The notes under the pieces: model-generated
What the model was told of the DNA's origin: nothing
What the model saw: only the letters and a program-made list of their open reading frames with translations
Databases searched by the model: none
Made by a program: the position numbers and the translations under genes
Assembly: GCF_003851125.1 (NCBI RefSeq)
Contig: NZ_BGOW01000017.1
Span: forward strand, 1 to 64,000
Source: Sulfuriferula multivorans
Lineage (GTDB): Bacteria > Pseudomonadota > Gammaproteobacteria > Burkholderiales > Sulfuriferulaceae
Reading direction: 5' to 3'
Length of the DNA: 64,000 nucleotides
Shown: positions 44,160 through 52,661 of the stretch, piece by piece
Position numbering within the stretch: position 1 is the first letter of the stretch
Layout of the letters: each line of letters starts with the position of its first letter

Positions 44160-44271
44160 TCGGTTCCGACAAAATTACCCCGGGTCCCGGATACTGAATA
44201 AACGCTTAAGCAGCCCGTAAGTCGGGTTTGATATAATCCGGTTCGCCCACCAACCAACTACACATCCCTAC

Positions 44272-45930
44272 TTGAACTCTGCCCATCCCCCTTTGTCACG
44301 CGCCTGGCTTTTGCTGCTGCTGATTGTTGCAGCGTTTACCTGGTTCGCTCCCCTCGATTACAACGCGCTGATTCGACCCGACGAGGGCCGCTATGCGGAA
44401 ATTCCGCGCGAGATGGTGGCCACCGGAGACTGGAACACGCCGCGCCTGAACGGAATCAAGTATTTCGAAAAACCGGCGCTGCAATACTGGGCCACGGCCA
44501 CCGCTTTCACCCTGTTCGGGGAGCATAACTGGACCGCCCGGCTGTGGTCGGCACTGACCGGTTTCCTCGGCATTGTGCTGGTGTATTACACCGGCATGCG
44601 CCTGTTCGGGCGCGAGGCGGGGCTGATGGGTGCGCTGGTACTGGGTAGCAGCTTTCTCTATGTGATGCTGGGCCATATCAACATCCTCGACATGGGCGTC
44701 ACTTTCTTCATGGAACTGACGCTGGCCACCATGCTGCTGGCGCAACGCGACGGGGCGAGCACTCGGGAAAATCGCAACTGGATGTACGTTTGCTGGGCCG
44801 CAATGGGCTTGTCCATGCTCAGCAAAGGCCTGATGGGCATCGCGTTGCCGGGCACGGTGCTGTTGTTGTACAGCCTGATCCAGCGCGACTGGGCGTTATG
44901 GAAACGCCTGCATCTGGGTGTGGGGCTGCTGATTTTTGTGGCCGTCGCAGCGCCCTGGCTCATTACCGTATCCATCGACAACCCGGAGTTTCCGTGGTTC
45001 TTTTTCGTGCACGAGCAGATCCTGCGCTTTCTGACCACGATTCACGGCCGCGTCCACCCCTGGTACACCTTTATTCCGGTGGTGATGCTGGGCATCCTGC
45101 CCTGGCTGTTCCCGATGTTCGACAGCCTCTGGCGTGCCTGGCGCAGCGAGGCGCCCGCACGCGGCCAGTTTGCGCCGCGCCGCATGCTGCTGATCTGGGT
45201 GGTGTTCATCTTCCTGTTTTTTTCCAAATCCGATTCCAAGCTGGTTCCGTACATCCTGCCGATCTTTCCGGCGCTGGCGCTGCTGATGGGCGATCGGCTC
45301 AGCCGCATATCCGGCAAGACGCTGTTCCGGCAACTCCTCATCATGTTGCCGATTGCACTGGCTGCCCTGGTATTCGCGCCCATGTCTGTGCGTGCCGGCA
45401 GCACCGAGGTGCCGGCTGCTTTGTATGCCCACTTCGTCCCCTGGATTCAGGCGGCAGCGGCCAGCTGGCTGATCGGCACACTGCTGGCATTATGGTTCTC
45501 ACATCGCGAGCGGGTACGTCCGGCGGTGATTTCGCTGGCGCTGGCCGGCATGCTCACGGCGCAACTGACATTCATGGGTTATAACGAACTCTCACCGGCC
45601 AGTTCGGCCTACAATATCGCCCAGCAAATCAAACCCTACCTCAAACCGGGCGTACCGTTTTATAGTGTGGGGATGTACGAGCAAACGCTGCCGCCATACA
45701 TTGATCGCACCGTCACATTGGTGGCGCACACCGATGAAATGGCATTCGGGCTGGAACAGGAACCCAACAAATGGATACCGACCGTGGAAGCATGGAAAAA
45801 AATCTGGCTGCAACAACCTTATGCGCTGGCGGTGATGTCGCCGTCAACTTATGACCAGTTCGTGCAGCAAAAACTGCCGATGCGTTTGATAGCCCGCGAC
45901 ACACGTCGTGCGGTGGTGACCACACCATGA
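44272..45930 (+). CDS. arnT: ArnT-like lipid A 4-amino-4-deoxy-L-arabinose transferase
   Basis: A 552-residue GT-C (family 39) inner-membrane transferase with about 12 membrane segments. The first periplasmic loop holds the catalytic acidic residues in LIRPDEGRYAEIPREMVATGDWNTPRLNGIKYFEKP, as in ArnT. It moves L-Ara4N from undecaprenyl phosphate to lipid A. The start is a TTG at 44272, preceded by a TATAAT at 44232-44237 that may be the operon promoter; the -35 is weak. It overlaps the next gene by 4 nt. It heads the arn operon here, whereas in E. coli arnT lies late. Confidence 0.85.
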   Translation: MNSAHPPLSRAWLLLLLIVAAFTWFAPLDYNALIRPDEGRYAEIPREMVATGDWNTPRLNGIKYFEKPALQYWATATAFTLFGEHNWTARLWSALTGFLGIVLVYYTGMRLFGREAGLMGALVLGSSFLYVMLGHINILDMGVTFFMELTLATMLLAQRDGASTRENRNWMYVCWAAMGLSMLSKGLMGIALPGTVLLLYSLIQRDWALWKRLHLGVGLLIFVAVAAPWLITVSIDNPEFPWFFFVHEQILRFLTTIHGRVHPWYTFIPVVMLGILPWLFPMFDSLWRAWRSEAPARGQFAPRRMLLIWVVFIFLFFSKSDSKLVPYILPIFPALALLMGDRLSRISGKTLFRQLLIMLPIALAALVFAPMSVRAGSTEVPAALYAHFVPWIQAAAASWLIGTLLALWFSHRERVRPAVISLALAGMLTAQLTFMGYNELSPASSAYNIAQQIKPYLKPGVPFYSVGMYEQTLPPYIDRTVTLVAHTDEMAFGLEQEPNKWIPTVEAWKKIWLQQPYALAVMSPSTYDQFVQQKLPMRLIARDTRRAVVTTP

Positions 45931-46298
45931 GCGCGGTCAGTTGGATGTTGATTCTGACCGGCGTGCTGCTCAACGCCTGTGCGCAATTGCTGCTGAAAGC
46001 CGGCACCAACAGCGTTGGCGCATTTTCTTTCAGCGCCAATAATCTGCTGCCGGTCGGGATCAAGCTCGCCACCGAGCCGCATATCCTGGGCGGCCTGACC
46101 TGTTATGTGATCAGCGTGGTGGTGTGGATCATGGCGCTGTCGCGCGTCGAAGTCAGCCTGGCCTACCCGATGCTGTCGATCGGTTATGTGGTCAACGCGC
46201 TGGCGGCGTGGTGGCTGTTTGGCGAGGCACTGACTGTGGAACGTCTGGTCGGCATCGGCGTGATTATTTTTGGCGTATTTTTGCTGGCTAGAACCTGA
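45927..46298 (+). CDS. ArnE/ArnF-like EamA flippase subunit
   Basis: A 123-residue protein with four membrane segments and the EmrE/EamA motif, for example VSLAYPMLSIGYVVNALAAWWLFGE. In E. coli ArnE and ArnF form the flippase for undecaprenyl-phosphate-L-Ara4N. Only one such gene is present here, so it would have to act as a homodimer. It overlaps arnT by 4 nt and precedes arnB by 2 nt. Confidence 0.8.
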   Translation: MSAVSWMLILTGVLLNACAQLLLKAGTNSVGAFSFSANNLLPVGIKLATEPHILGGLTCYVISVVVWIMALSRVEVSLAYPMLSIGYVVNALAAWWLFGEALTVERLVGIGVIIFGVFLLART

Positions 46299-46300
46299 AC

Positions 46301-47425
46301 ATGGATTTCTTACCCTTTACCCGCCCGTCACTGGACGAGCAAACCATCGCCGAGGTCGGCGACGTACTGCGCTCCGGCTGGCTTACCAGCGGACCCAAGG
46401 TGCAGGCGTTCGAGGCACAACTCTCCGCGCTGATGAACGGGCGCGTGGTGCGCAGCCTCAATTCCGGTACCGCCGCGCTGGAGATTGCCCTGCGTCTGAT
46501 CGACATCCAGCCCGGCGACGAGGTCATCACCACGCCGCTGTCGTGGGTGGCGACCGCCAATGTGGTGGTGCTGGCGGGCGCGAAACCGGTATTTGTCGAC
46601 ATCGACCCGGTCACCCGCAATATCGACCTGGACCGGATCGAAGCTGCGATCACGCCGCGCACCCGCGCCGTCATCGCGGTGGATCTGGCCGGGCTGCCGG
46701 TGGATCGCGACCGTCTCTACACCATTGCCAAACAGTACAACTTGCGCATCATTGAAGACGCCGCGCAGTCGTTCGGGGCGACCTGGAAGGGGCGTGCGAT
46801 CGGCAGTTTCGGCGATCTGGTGGCCTTCAGCTTTCATGCCAACAAGAACATCACCACCGGCGAAGGCGGCTGCCTGGTACTCCCCGACGCCAGCCTTACC
46901 GGCTTGTGTGAAAAACTGCGCCTGCAAGGTGTGGTGCGCCAGCCCGACGGCAGCATGGAGGTGGACGTGGCCGGCGGAAAATTCAACCTCACTGATATCG
47001 CCGCCGCCATCGGCCTCGGTCAGCTGCGCCACCTGGATGCATTCACTGCGCGCCGGCGCGAGCTGGCACGGCATTATTTCGATCATTTTGACCGCAACTT
47101 CGGCTGCGAGCTGCCGCCGGCAAACTTCACCGATTCCAACTGGCACATGTTCCAGATCGTGCTGCCGCTGGAGCGCATGAGCATCGCGCGCGGCGAATTC
47201 ATCGCGCGCATGAAGGCCCGTGATATTGGTATCGGCGTGCACTACCCGCCCATTCACTTGTTCCAGCTCTACCGCGAGCTTGGTTTTAGCGCTGGTCAGT
47301 TCCCGCATGCCGAGCGCGTGGGCGCCGGCATTGCCACGCTGCCATTGTTCCCCGCCATGACCGAGGCCGACGTCGAACGCGTATGCGCTGCCTGTGCCGA
47401 AGTGTTGAACGAGGTGATGCAATGA
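46301..47425 (+). CDS. arnB: UDP-4-amino-4-deoxy-L-arabinose aminotransferase
   Basis: PLP-dependent aminotransferase (DegT/DnrJ/EryC1/StrS family) that makes UDP-L-Ara4N from the 4-keto sugar and glutamate. The 374-residue protein has the lysine K182 in FSFHANKNITTGEGG and the NSGTAALEIALR phosphate loop. IEDAAQSFGA supplies the PLP-contacting Asp. It overlaps arnC by 4 nt (ATGA). Specificity follows from the arn neighbours. Confidence 0.88.
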   Translation: MDFLPFTRPSLDEQTIAEVGDVLRSGWLTSGPKVQAFEAQLSALMNGRVVRSLNSGTAALEIALRLIDIQPGDEVITTPLSWVATANVVVLAGAKPVFVDIDPVTRNIDLDRIEAAITPRTRAVIAVDLAGLPVDRDRLYTIAKQYNLRIIEDAAQSFGATWKGRAIGSFGDLVAFSFHANKNITTGEGGCLVLPDASLTGLCEKLRLQGVVRQPDGSMEVDVAGGKFNLTDIAAAIGLGQLRHLDAFTARRRELARHYFDHFDRNFGCELPPANFTDSNWHMFQIVLPLERMSIARGEFIARMKARDIGIGVHYPPIHLFQLYRELGFSAGQFPHAERVGAGIATLPLFPAMTEADVERVCAACAEVLNEVMQ

Positions 47426-48372
47426 GCGCGCTGCAGTTATCCGTGGTCATCCCGGTATACAACGAAGAGGCCGGCCTCGACGTGCTGTTCGCGCGCCTGT
47501 ACCCGGCGCTGGACGCGCTGAATCTGAGTTACGAAATCATCTTCATCAACGACGGCAGTCGCGACCGTTCCGCTGCCATGCTGCGCGAGCAGTTCGAGCG
47601 CCGCCCGGACGTGACGCGCGTCGTGCTGCTGGCCGGCAATTTCGGCCAGCACATGGCGATCATGGCCGGGTTCTCGCGTTGCCGCGGCGAGCGTGTGGTG
47701 ACTTTGGACGCCGACCTGCAAAATCCGCCGGAGGAAATCGGCAAGCTGCTGGCGCGCATGGACGAAGGCTACGACTACGTTGGCGGCGTGCGTCAGCAAC
47801 GCCAGGATTCATCCTGGCGGCGCCATGCCTCGTGGGCGATGAACCGCCTGCGCGAGCGCATCACCCACGTGGTGATGTCGGATCAGGGCTGCATGCTGCG
47901 CGCCTACAGTCGCGAGGTGATTGCCGCCATCAACAATAGTCACGAGGTCAACACCTTCATTCCGGCGCTGGCCTATACCTACGCGCGCAATCCCGGCGAG
48001 GTGCAGGTCGCGCATGAGGAACGCGCGGCAGGCGAATCGAAATACTCGCTGTACAACCTGATCCGCCTCAATTTCGATCTGGTGACCGGCTTTTCGCTGG
48101 TGCCGCTGCAAATATTCTCGATGGTCGGGCTGGTGTTGTCGCTGCTGTCCGGACTGCTGGTGGTGTATCTGGGCCTGCGCCGCATCTTTCTGGGGCCGGA
48201 AGTGGACGGCGTGTTCACCCTGTTTGCGATTGTATTTTTCCTGCTCGGCGTGGTGCTGTTCGGCATCGGCCTGCTGGGGGAATACACCGGGCGCATTTAC
48301 CAGCAGGTGCGCCAGCGTCCGCGCTATCTGATCGAAGCCGTGCTGGAGCAGACCGGGGCAGACCAACCGTGA
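47422..48372 (+). CDS. arnC: Undecaprenyl-phosphate 4-deoxy-4-formamido-L-arabinose transferase
   Basis: A 316-residue GT2 enzyme with a soluble catalytic part (VVIPVYNEEAGLDVLF, DADLQNPPEEI) and two C-terminal membrane segments (about 235-300), like E. coli ArnC. It transfers L-Ara4N-formyl to undecaprenyl phosphate. The ATG at 47422 sits in the arnB stop, and its own stop overlaps the following GTG start. The frame extends 13 codons upstream, which is not used. Confidence 0.88.
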   Translation: MSALQLSVVIPVYNEEAGLDVLFARLYPALDALNLSYEIIFINDGSRDRSAAMLREQFERRPDVTRVVLLAGNFGQHMAIMAGFSRCRGERVVTLDADLQNPPEEIGKLLARMDEGYDYVGGVRQQRQDSSWRRHASWAMNRLRERITHVVMSDQGCMLRAYSREVIAAINNSHEVNTFIPALAYTYARNPGEVQVAHEERAAGESKYSLYNLIRLNFDLVTGFSLVPLQIFSMVGLVLSLLSGLLVVYLGLRRIFLGPEVDGVFTLFAIVFFLLGVVLFGIGLLGEYTGRIYQQVRQRPRYLIEAVLEQTGADQP

Positions 48373-49289
48373 CCCGCGCCGTGGTGTTTGCCTACCATGA
48401 TGTCGGCGTGCGCTGCCTGTCGGTGCTGCTCGACGCGGGTGTGGACGTGGCGCTGGTGGTGACTCACACCGACGCGCCGGGCGACACCATCTGGTTCGAC
48501 AGCGTGGCGCAACTCGCCGCGCGTTACGACATCCCCACCGTCACCCCCGACGACCCCAATACGCCGGAATTCGTGGAAAAAATCCGCGCACTGACACCGG
48601 ATTTCCTGTTCTCGTTCTACTACAAGCTGATGCTCAAGGCACCTTTGCTGGCGCTGCCAAAACGTGGCGCGCTGAACATGCACGGCTCGCTGCTGCCGCA
48701 ATACCGGGGCCGCGTGCCGGTAAACTGGGCAATCATTCATGGCGAACGCGAAACCGGCGCGACCCTGCATTACATGACCGAAAAGCCCGACGCCGGTGCT
48801 ATCGTGGATCAGCAGGCGGTGCCCATCCTGCGCGACGACACCGCCGCCGAAGTGATGCGCAAGCTTACTTGCGCAGCGGAAGCAACCCTGCACCGCGCCT
48901 TGCCTGACCTGATTTCCGGTACAGCTACCGCCACGGCTCAGGATTTGACCCAGGGTGGGTATTTTGGCGGACGCCGTCCCGAACACGGGCGTATAGACTG
49001 GTCACAGCCGGCACAAAGCATCCACAATCTGATCCGGGCCGTTGCACCCCCCTATCCTGGCGCCCATACCACGCTGGCTGGGAAACCGGCGCGCTTGTTA
49101 CGCAGCCGGGTAGTTGGTACGCAAGCTGCGGTCACCTCCCCCGCTTTGCTTTGTGACGGTAAAACCTTCCATGCTGTATGCGGCGATGGCGGCATGCTGC
49201 GCATTCTTGAACTGGAACTGGACGGACAAATCATTGCGCCAGCCGATTTTGTCCAGCAATATGGTCGCCATTCAATCCCCCTGATATAA
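48369..49289 (+). CDS. UDP-L-Ara4N formyltransferase (ArnA N-terminal domain as a separate protein)
   Basis: A 306-residue N10-formyl-THF-dependent formyltransferase. The catalytic triad N103, H105 and D141 (NMHGSLLPQYRGRVP; EKPDAG) is one residue off E. coli ArnA N102, H104, D140. In most enterobacteria this is fused to the decarboxylase; here it ends at its own TAA, and two in-frame stops lie before the decarboxylase start. The GTG start overlaps arnC. It formylates UDP-L-Ara4N. Confidence 0.9.
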   Translation: MTRAVVFAYHDVGVRCLSVLLDAGVDVALVVTHTDAPGDTIWFDSVAQLAARYDIPTVTPDDPNTPEFVEKIRALTPDFLFSFYYKLMLKAPLLALPKRGALNMHGSLLPQYRGRVPVNWAIIHGERETGATLHYMTEKPDAGAIVDQQAVPILRDDTAAEVMRKLTCAAEATLHRALPDLISGTATATAQDLTQGGYFGGRRPEHGRIDWSQPAQSIHNLIRAVAPPYPGAHTTLAGKPARLLRSRVVGTQAAVTSPALLCDGKTFHAVCGDGGMLRILELELDGQIIAPADFVQQYGRHSIPLI

Positions 49290-49316
49290 ATTTTCAACTT
49301 TTAAACGGGCCTATTC

Positions 49317-50360
49317 ATGAAAAAAATCCTTATCCTCGGCGTCAACGGTTTCATCGGTCATCACCTGTCCAAGCGCATCCTGGAGACCACCGACTGGGAA
49401 GTCTACGGCATGGACATGAACCGCGACCGCGTCGCCGAGTTTGCCGGCAACGAGCGCTTCCATTTCTTCGAGGGCGACATCACCATCAACAAGGAATGGA
49501 TCGAATACCACGTCAGGAAATGCGACGTGGTGCTGCCGCTGGTCGCCATCGCCACCCCGGCCACCTACGTGACCGACCCGCTGAAAGTGTTCGAGCTGGA
49601 TTTCGAAGCCAACCTGCCCATCGTGCGCCAGTGCGTCAAATACGGCACGCGCGTGTTGTTCCCGTCCACCTCCGAAGTCTACGGCATGTGCCATGACACC
49701 GAATTCGACCCGGAAAATTCCGAGCTGATACTCGGCCCGATCAACAAGCCGCGCTGGATTTACTCCTGCTCCAAGCAGCTCATGGACCGCATCATCTGGG
49801 CCTACGGCATGCAGGGTGCGCTCGAATTCACCCTGTTCCGTCCGTTCAACTGGATCGGCGCCGGGCTGGACAGCATCCACACTCCCAAGGAAGGCAGCTC
49901 GCGCGTCATCACCCAGTTCCTCGGCCACATCGTGCGCGGCGAAGACATCAAGCTGGTCGACGGTGGCAACCAGAAACGTGCGTTCACCTACGTCGCCGAC
50001 GGCATTTCCGCGCTGATGAAAATCATCGACAATAAAGACGGCGTCGCCAACGGCCAGATCTACAACATCGGCAACCCGGTCAATAATTTCTCGGTCAAGG
50101 AACTGGCGACCATGATGCTGGAACTGGCCAAATCCTATCCCGAATACCGCGACAACGCCGCCAAGGTGAAGATGGTGGAAACCACCTCCGCCGCCTACTA
50201 CGGCAAAGGCTATCAGGACGTGCAGAACCGCGTGCCGAAAATCGAAAACACCATGAAAGACCTGGACTGGAAGCCTGAATACAGCATGGAACAAGCGTTG
50301 AAACACGTATTCGATGCGTACAAGGATCAGGTGGCTGCGGCGCGGGATCTGGTAAATTAA
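49317..50360 (+). CDS. UDP-glucuronate oxidative decarboxylase (ArnA C-terminal domain as a separate protein)
   Basis: A 347-residue SDR-type enzyme that converts UDP-glucuronate to the 4-keto pentose that ArnB aminates. The Rossmann motif is GVNGFIG at 8-14, and the catalytic set is S119-E120 (STSEVYG) with Y149 and K153 (YSCSK). It is in the same frame as the formyltransferase 27 nt upstream but separated by two stops. No arnD gene follows; the operon ends here. Confidence 0.9.
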   Translation: MKKILILGVNGFIGHHLSKRILETTDWEVYGMDMNRDRVAEFAGNERFHFFEGDITINKEWIEYHVRKCDVVLPLVAIATPATYVTDPLKVFELDFEANLPIVRQCVKYGTRVLFPSTSEVYGMCHDTEFDPENSELILGPINKPRWIYSCSKQLMDRIIWAYGMQGALEFTLFRPFNWIGAGLDSIHTPKEGSSRVITQFLGHIVRGEDIKLVDGGNQKRAFTYVADGISALMKIIDNKDGVANGQIYNIGNPVNNFSVKELATMMLELAKSYPEYRDNAAKVKMVETTSAAYYGKGYQDVQNRVPKIENTMKDLDWKPEYSMEQALKHVFDAYKDQVAAARDLVN

Positions 50361-50406
50361 AGCAGAGGTTTCGTGGGCGGGTTTGCCCGGTTTGCGTAAG
50401 GCCTAA

Positions 50407-50479
50407 GTAGGGTGCCAATAAGCGAAGCGCATTGCACCGGATGCGGCGTCCATTCGGCGCAATAACGATTGCGCCCTAC
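50407..50479. repeat. Palindromic intergenic repeat
   Basis: A 73-nt element with ends GTAGGG and CCCTAC and inner ATTGC/GCAAT pairs. Similar GTAGGGTGC...GCGCCCTAC units are widespread between genes in proteobacteria. It follows the arn operon. Between it and repeat copy B nothing else is recognised. Confidence 0.6.
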
Positions 50480-50550
50480 GCGGGCTAAAGCGGGGTTCGT
50501 CTGCAGGTTGGGTCATGCCTGGAAATTTACCGGGCCGATAAATCGTGCGG

Positions 50551-50753
50551 CGCATTTCCCCCTCTGCAGCAGCCCCTGGTGTCGGGTCAAAAACCGATCA
50601 GGCGGGGCGGCTGTTTGAGCCGCAGGCGAGTTACCGTCCCGACCGGTTTTTGGCCTGATACCAGGGGGAAGCCGAAGGCCTGCAAGGTGGGGCGTGCTTT
50701 CTTTGGTTCATTTCTTTGCACGAGCAAAGAAAGAACTTGCCGCCGGGCAACCC
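50551..50753 (+). repeat. Dispersed structured repeat, copy B
   Basis: Same family as copy A, opposite orientation. Relative to A, its 24-bp stem has one double compensatory change (stem position 8, C-G to T-A) and three single changes that give G-T pairs when read on the plus strand. The terminal hairpin TTTCTTTGC/GCAAAGAAA is intact. The gap 50361-50938 otherwise holds only the 73-nt repeat and the DUF433 promoter region. Confidence 0.88.
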
Positions 50754-50938
50754 CGGCCAATCACGCGCTGAATTGGTATCACATTTGCGAAATACATCAT
50801 TACAATGATGTGACCATTATGACGGCGCTTATGACGGCGTGTGTGTAAAACAAACGACTTGATTGCGTCCCGCAGAGGTGTGTTTTAGACTCGCAAAATC
50901 AGTTCTGGTTGATGAAATTCAGAGTGGAGAAAATGCCA

Positions 50939-51154
50939 ATGGAAAGAATTACCGTCAACCCCGATCAATGCGGAGGTCGCCCCTGCATTCGTGGCATGCG
51001 CATACGCGTCAGCGACATACTTGAATTGCTTGCTGCAGGTGAAAGCCGCGAACAGATACTGGTGGATTATCCCTACCTCGAAGCGGATGACATTACCGCG
51101 GTGCTGCTGTACGCCGCGCGCCAATTCGACCACCCCGTCCTGATAGCTGCCTGA
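50939..51154 (+). CDS. DUF433-family antitoxin
   Basis: A 71-residue protein starting MERITVNPDQCGGRPCIRGMRI, the DUF433 signature, with a helix-turn-helix-like DILELLAAGESREQILVDYP. It is the antitoxin partner of the adjacent DUF5615 protein. The ATG at 50939 has GGAG 9 nt upstream; ATG codons at 50912 and 50933 are less well placed. The two genes are separated by one base. Confidence 0.85.
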   Translation: MERITVNPDQCGGRPCIRGMRIRVSDILELLAAGESREQILVDYPYLEADDITAVLLYAARQFDHPVLIAA

Positions 51155-51155
51155 C

Positions 51156-51491
51156 GTGCTGCGCTTCCTGGTCGATGCGCAGCTGCCGCCCGCCCTGGCC
51201 AGAAAGTTGACCGCGCTGGGGCATAAGGCAATACATGTACTCGATGTTGATCTGCTCGAAGCGAGTGACAGTAAAATATGGGATTACGCCCTTGCAGACG
51301 GCGCAGTGATCATCACCAAAGATGAAGACTTTGCCATCCGGGCATCCGTCAGCAAAAATGCACCTGCCATCGCCTGGGTCAGGATAGGCAATTGCCCCAA
51401 TGAAAAATTGCTTGCTTGGTTCGAGCGTGAGCTGCCTGCTGTCATCGCGGCATTTGAAGCTGGAAACCGATTAGTCGAGATTAGCGGCTGA
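51156..51491 (+). CDS. DUF5615-family PIN-like toxin
   Basis: A 111-residue protein starting MLRFLVDAQLPPALARKL with the first PIN-type Asp (D7), then VIITKDEDFA with the second acidic pair. DUF5615 proteins have a PIN-like nuclease fold and pair with DUF433. The GTG start follows the antitoxin stop by one base. The target RNA is unknown. Confidence 0.83.
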   Translation: MLRFLVDAQLPPALARKLTALGHKAIHVLDVDLLEASDSKIWDYALADGAVIITKDEDFAIRASVSKNAPAIAWVRIGNCPNEKLLAWFERELPAVIAAFEAGNRLVEISG

Positions 51492-51640
51492 TGTGTTTAT
51501 TGAAGACATTGAAATTGAAGCAACCTGAGTTGTTAAAGAATTAACATGCATTTTTATCTTTCGGAATTAAATTCGATAGGCAAAAGGCAAGACCCGGTTC
51601 TTGGCTCGTACTTGGCTCACGTTGGAAAGTGAACTCTGAG

Positions 51641-51842
51641 GCGCACTTCCCCTCTGCAACAGCCCCTGGCGTCAGGCCAAAAACCGATCAGGCGGGATGG
51701 CTGTTTGAGCCGCAAGCGAGTTCCCGCCCCGGCCGGTTTTTGGTCTGATGCCAGGGGGAAGCCGAAGGCCTGCAAGGTGGGGCGTGTTTTCTTTGGTTCA
51801 TTTCTTTGCACGAGCAAAGAAAGAACTTGCCGCCGGGCAACC
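51641..51842 (+). repeat. Dispersed structured repeat, copy C
   Basis: Same orientation as copy B. Its 24-bp stem differs from the perfect stem of copy A at two positions, each giving a G-T pair on the plus strand. It flanks the toxin-antitoxin pair on the right as copy B does on the left. The rest of 51492-51962 shows no gene. Confidence 0.88.
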
Positions 51843-51962
51843 TCGGCTTGGTGTGACTGGCGAAATGCTACATGGCTAGACCCGACCCCGCGTTTTTACG
51901 AAGGTGCCTTCGCTGGCGCCCCTTCGGGGTGTCGCTCAACTCGAACACATTAGGGGCACTTA

Positions 51963-52397
51963 ATGCGCGCATTGCAGCAAACGTTGTTATTACTGTGGCT
52001 TGTTTCTATACCTATACATACCTTTGCTTCTGATCCATGCGAAAAAGACGAAGTGACGCCTGATGCAACTGCAGCATGTTCTGTACAGAGACTAAACGAA
52101 GATAAACAGGCCGTAATGATTGAATACAAAAAGCTTTTGTCATTGCTTCCGCAAAAACCTGATGAAACATCGGAGATTGCTCCAAGTGCTACCAAGTCTT
52201 GGTTAAGAAACGCGCAAACTGCATGGACAAAATCTGTTGATATTAATTGTGAATTTGGCCCAGCCATTTCAGGAGGTGAATTCCATTATGTTATGGCGAG
52301 GGCGAACTCTTGCCGACAAAAAGAATATAAACGTAGGACCACACAATTACGCAACTGGCGGTCGTGTATTCAAGGAGATGCATCACAATGCCCCTAA
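51963..52397 (+). CDS. LprI-like (DUF1311) exported protein
   Basis: A 144-residue protein with a signal peptide (LQQTLLLLWLVSIPIHTFAS) and a mature part with Cys at CEKDEV, AACSVQRL, DINCEFGP and SCRQKE. The WLRNAQTAWTKSVDINC core is that of the LprI/DUF1311 family, some members of which inhibit lysozyme. The gene is AT-richer than the core genes and stands between two dispersed repeats, consistent with acquisition. It could be cargo of the nearby prophage, but there is no proof. Confidence 0.7.
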   Translation: MRALQQTLLLLWLVSIPIHTFASDPCEKDEVTPDATAACSVQRLNEDKQAVMIEYKKLLSLLPQKPDETSEIAPSATKSWLRNAQTAWTKSVDINCEFGPAISGGEFHYVMARANSCRQKEYKRRTTQLRNWRSCIQGDASQCP

Positions 52398-52499
52398 CCA
52401 ATCTCTACGCGCCGAGTGATGGGGGTCGGGTCTTGCCGTCATCACATTTCTGGGTGACTAAAACAGGTTCGTACATTCTGTAAGCCGCGTCAGGCCGGG

Positions 52500-52565
52500 G
52501 GTTGCCCGGCGGCAAGTCACTTTCTCTTGCTTGCCCAAGAGAAAGTAACCAAAGAGAATGGCACT
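52500..52565 (-). repeat. Dispersed structured repeat, copy D (partial)
   Basis: Only the terminal module of the family: GTTGCCCGGCGGCAAGT, then a hairpin TTTCTCTTG/CAAGAGAAA, then the ACCAAAGAGA part. Compared with copies A to C, the hairpin arms have changed on both sides together. The rest of 52398-52661 holds a 7-bp AT-rich inverted repeat (52639-52657) just past the phage operon stop, possibly a weak terminator. Confidence 0.75.
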
Positions 52566-52661
52566 AACGCCGCGCGATATATTTTTCGCTCAGAAGTGAG
52601 ATATTTGATGATTTAATATTTTGCATCAGTAACAAATAAATTGCATGTATTGCAATTGATC

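Noticed and set aside
44272-50360. Glycan operon for pilin or surface polysaccharide
   Set aside because: The combination of ArnB, ArnC and both ArnA activities with conserved residues is specific to L-Ara4N lipid A modification.
48369-50360. ArnA split as a sequencing error
   Set aside because: Both halves are in the same frame, two in-frame stops separate them, and each half has the length of a complete domain; a single error would not give this.
50579-50848. 89-codon frame in repeat copy B, with counterparts in copies A and C
   Set aside because: These frames arise from the repeat itself; the substitutions among copies preserve base pairing rather than a protein, and no ribosome binding site is present.
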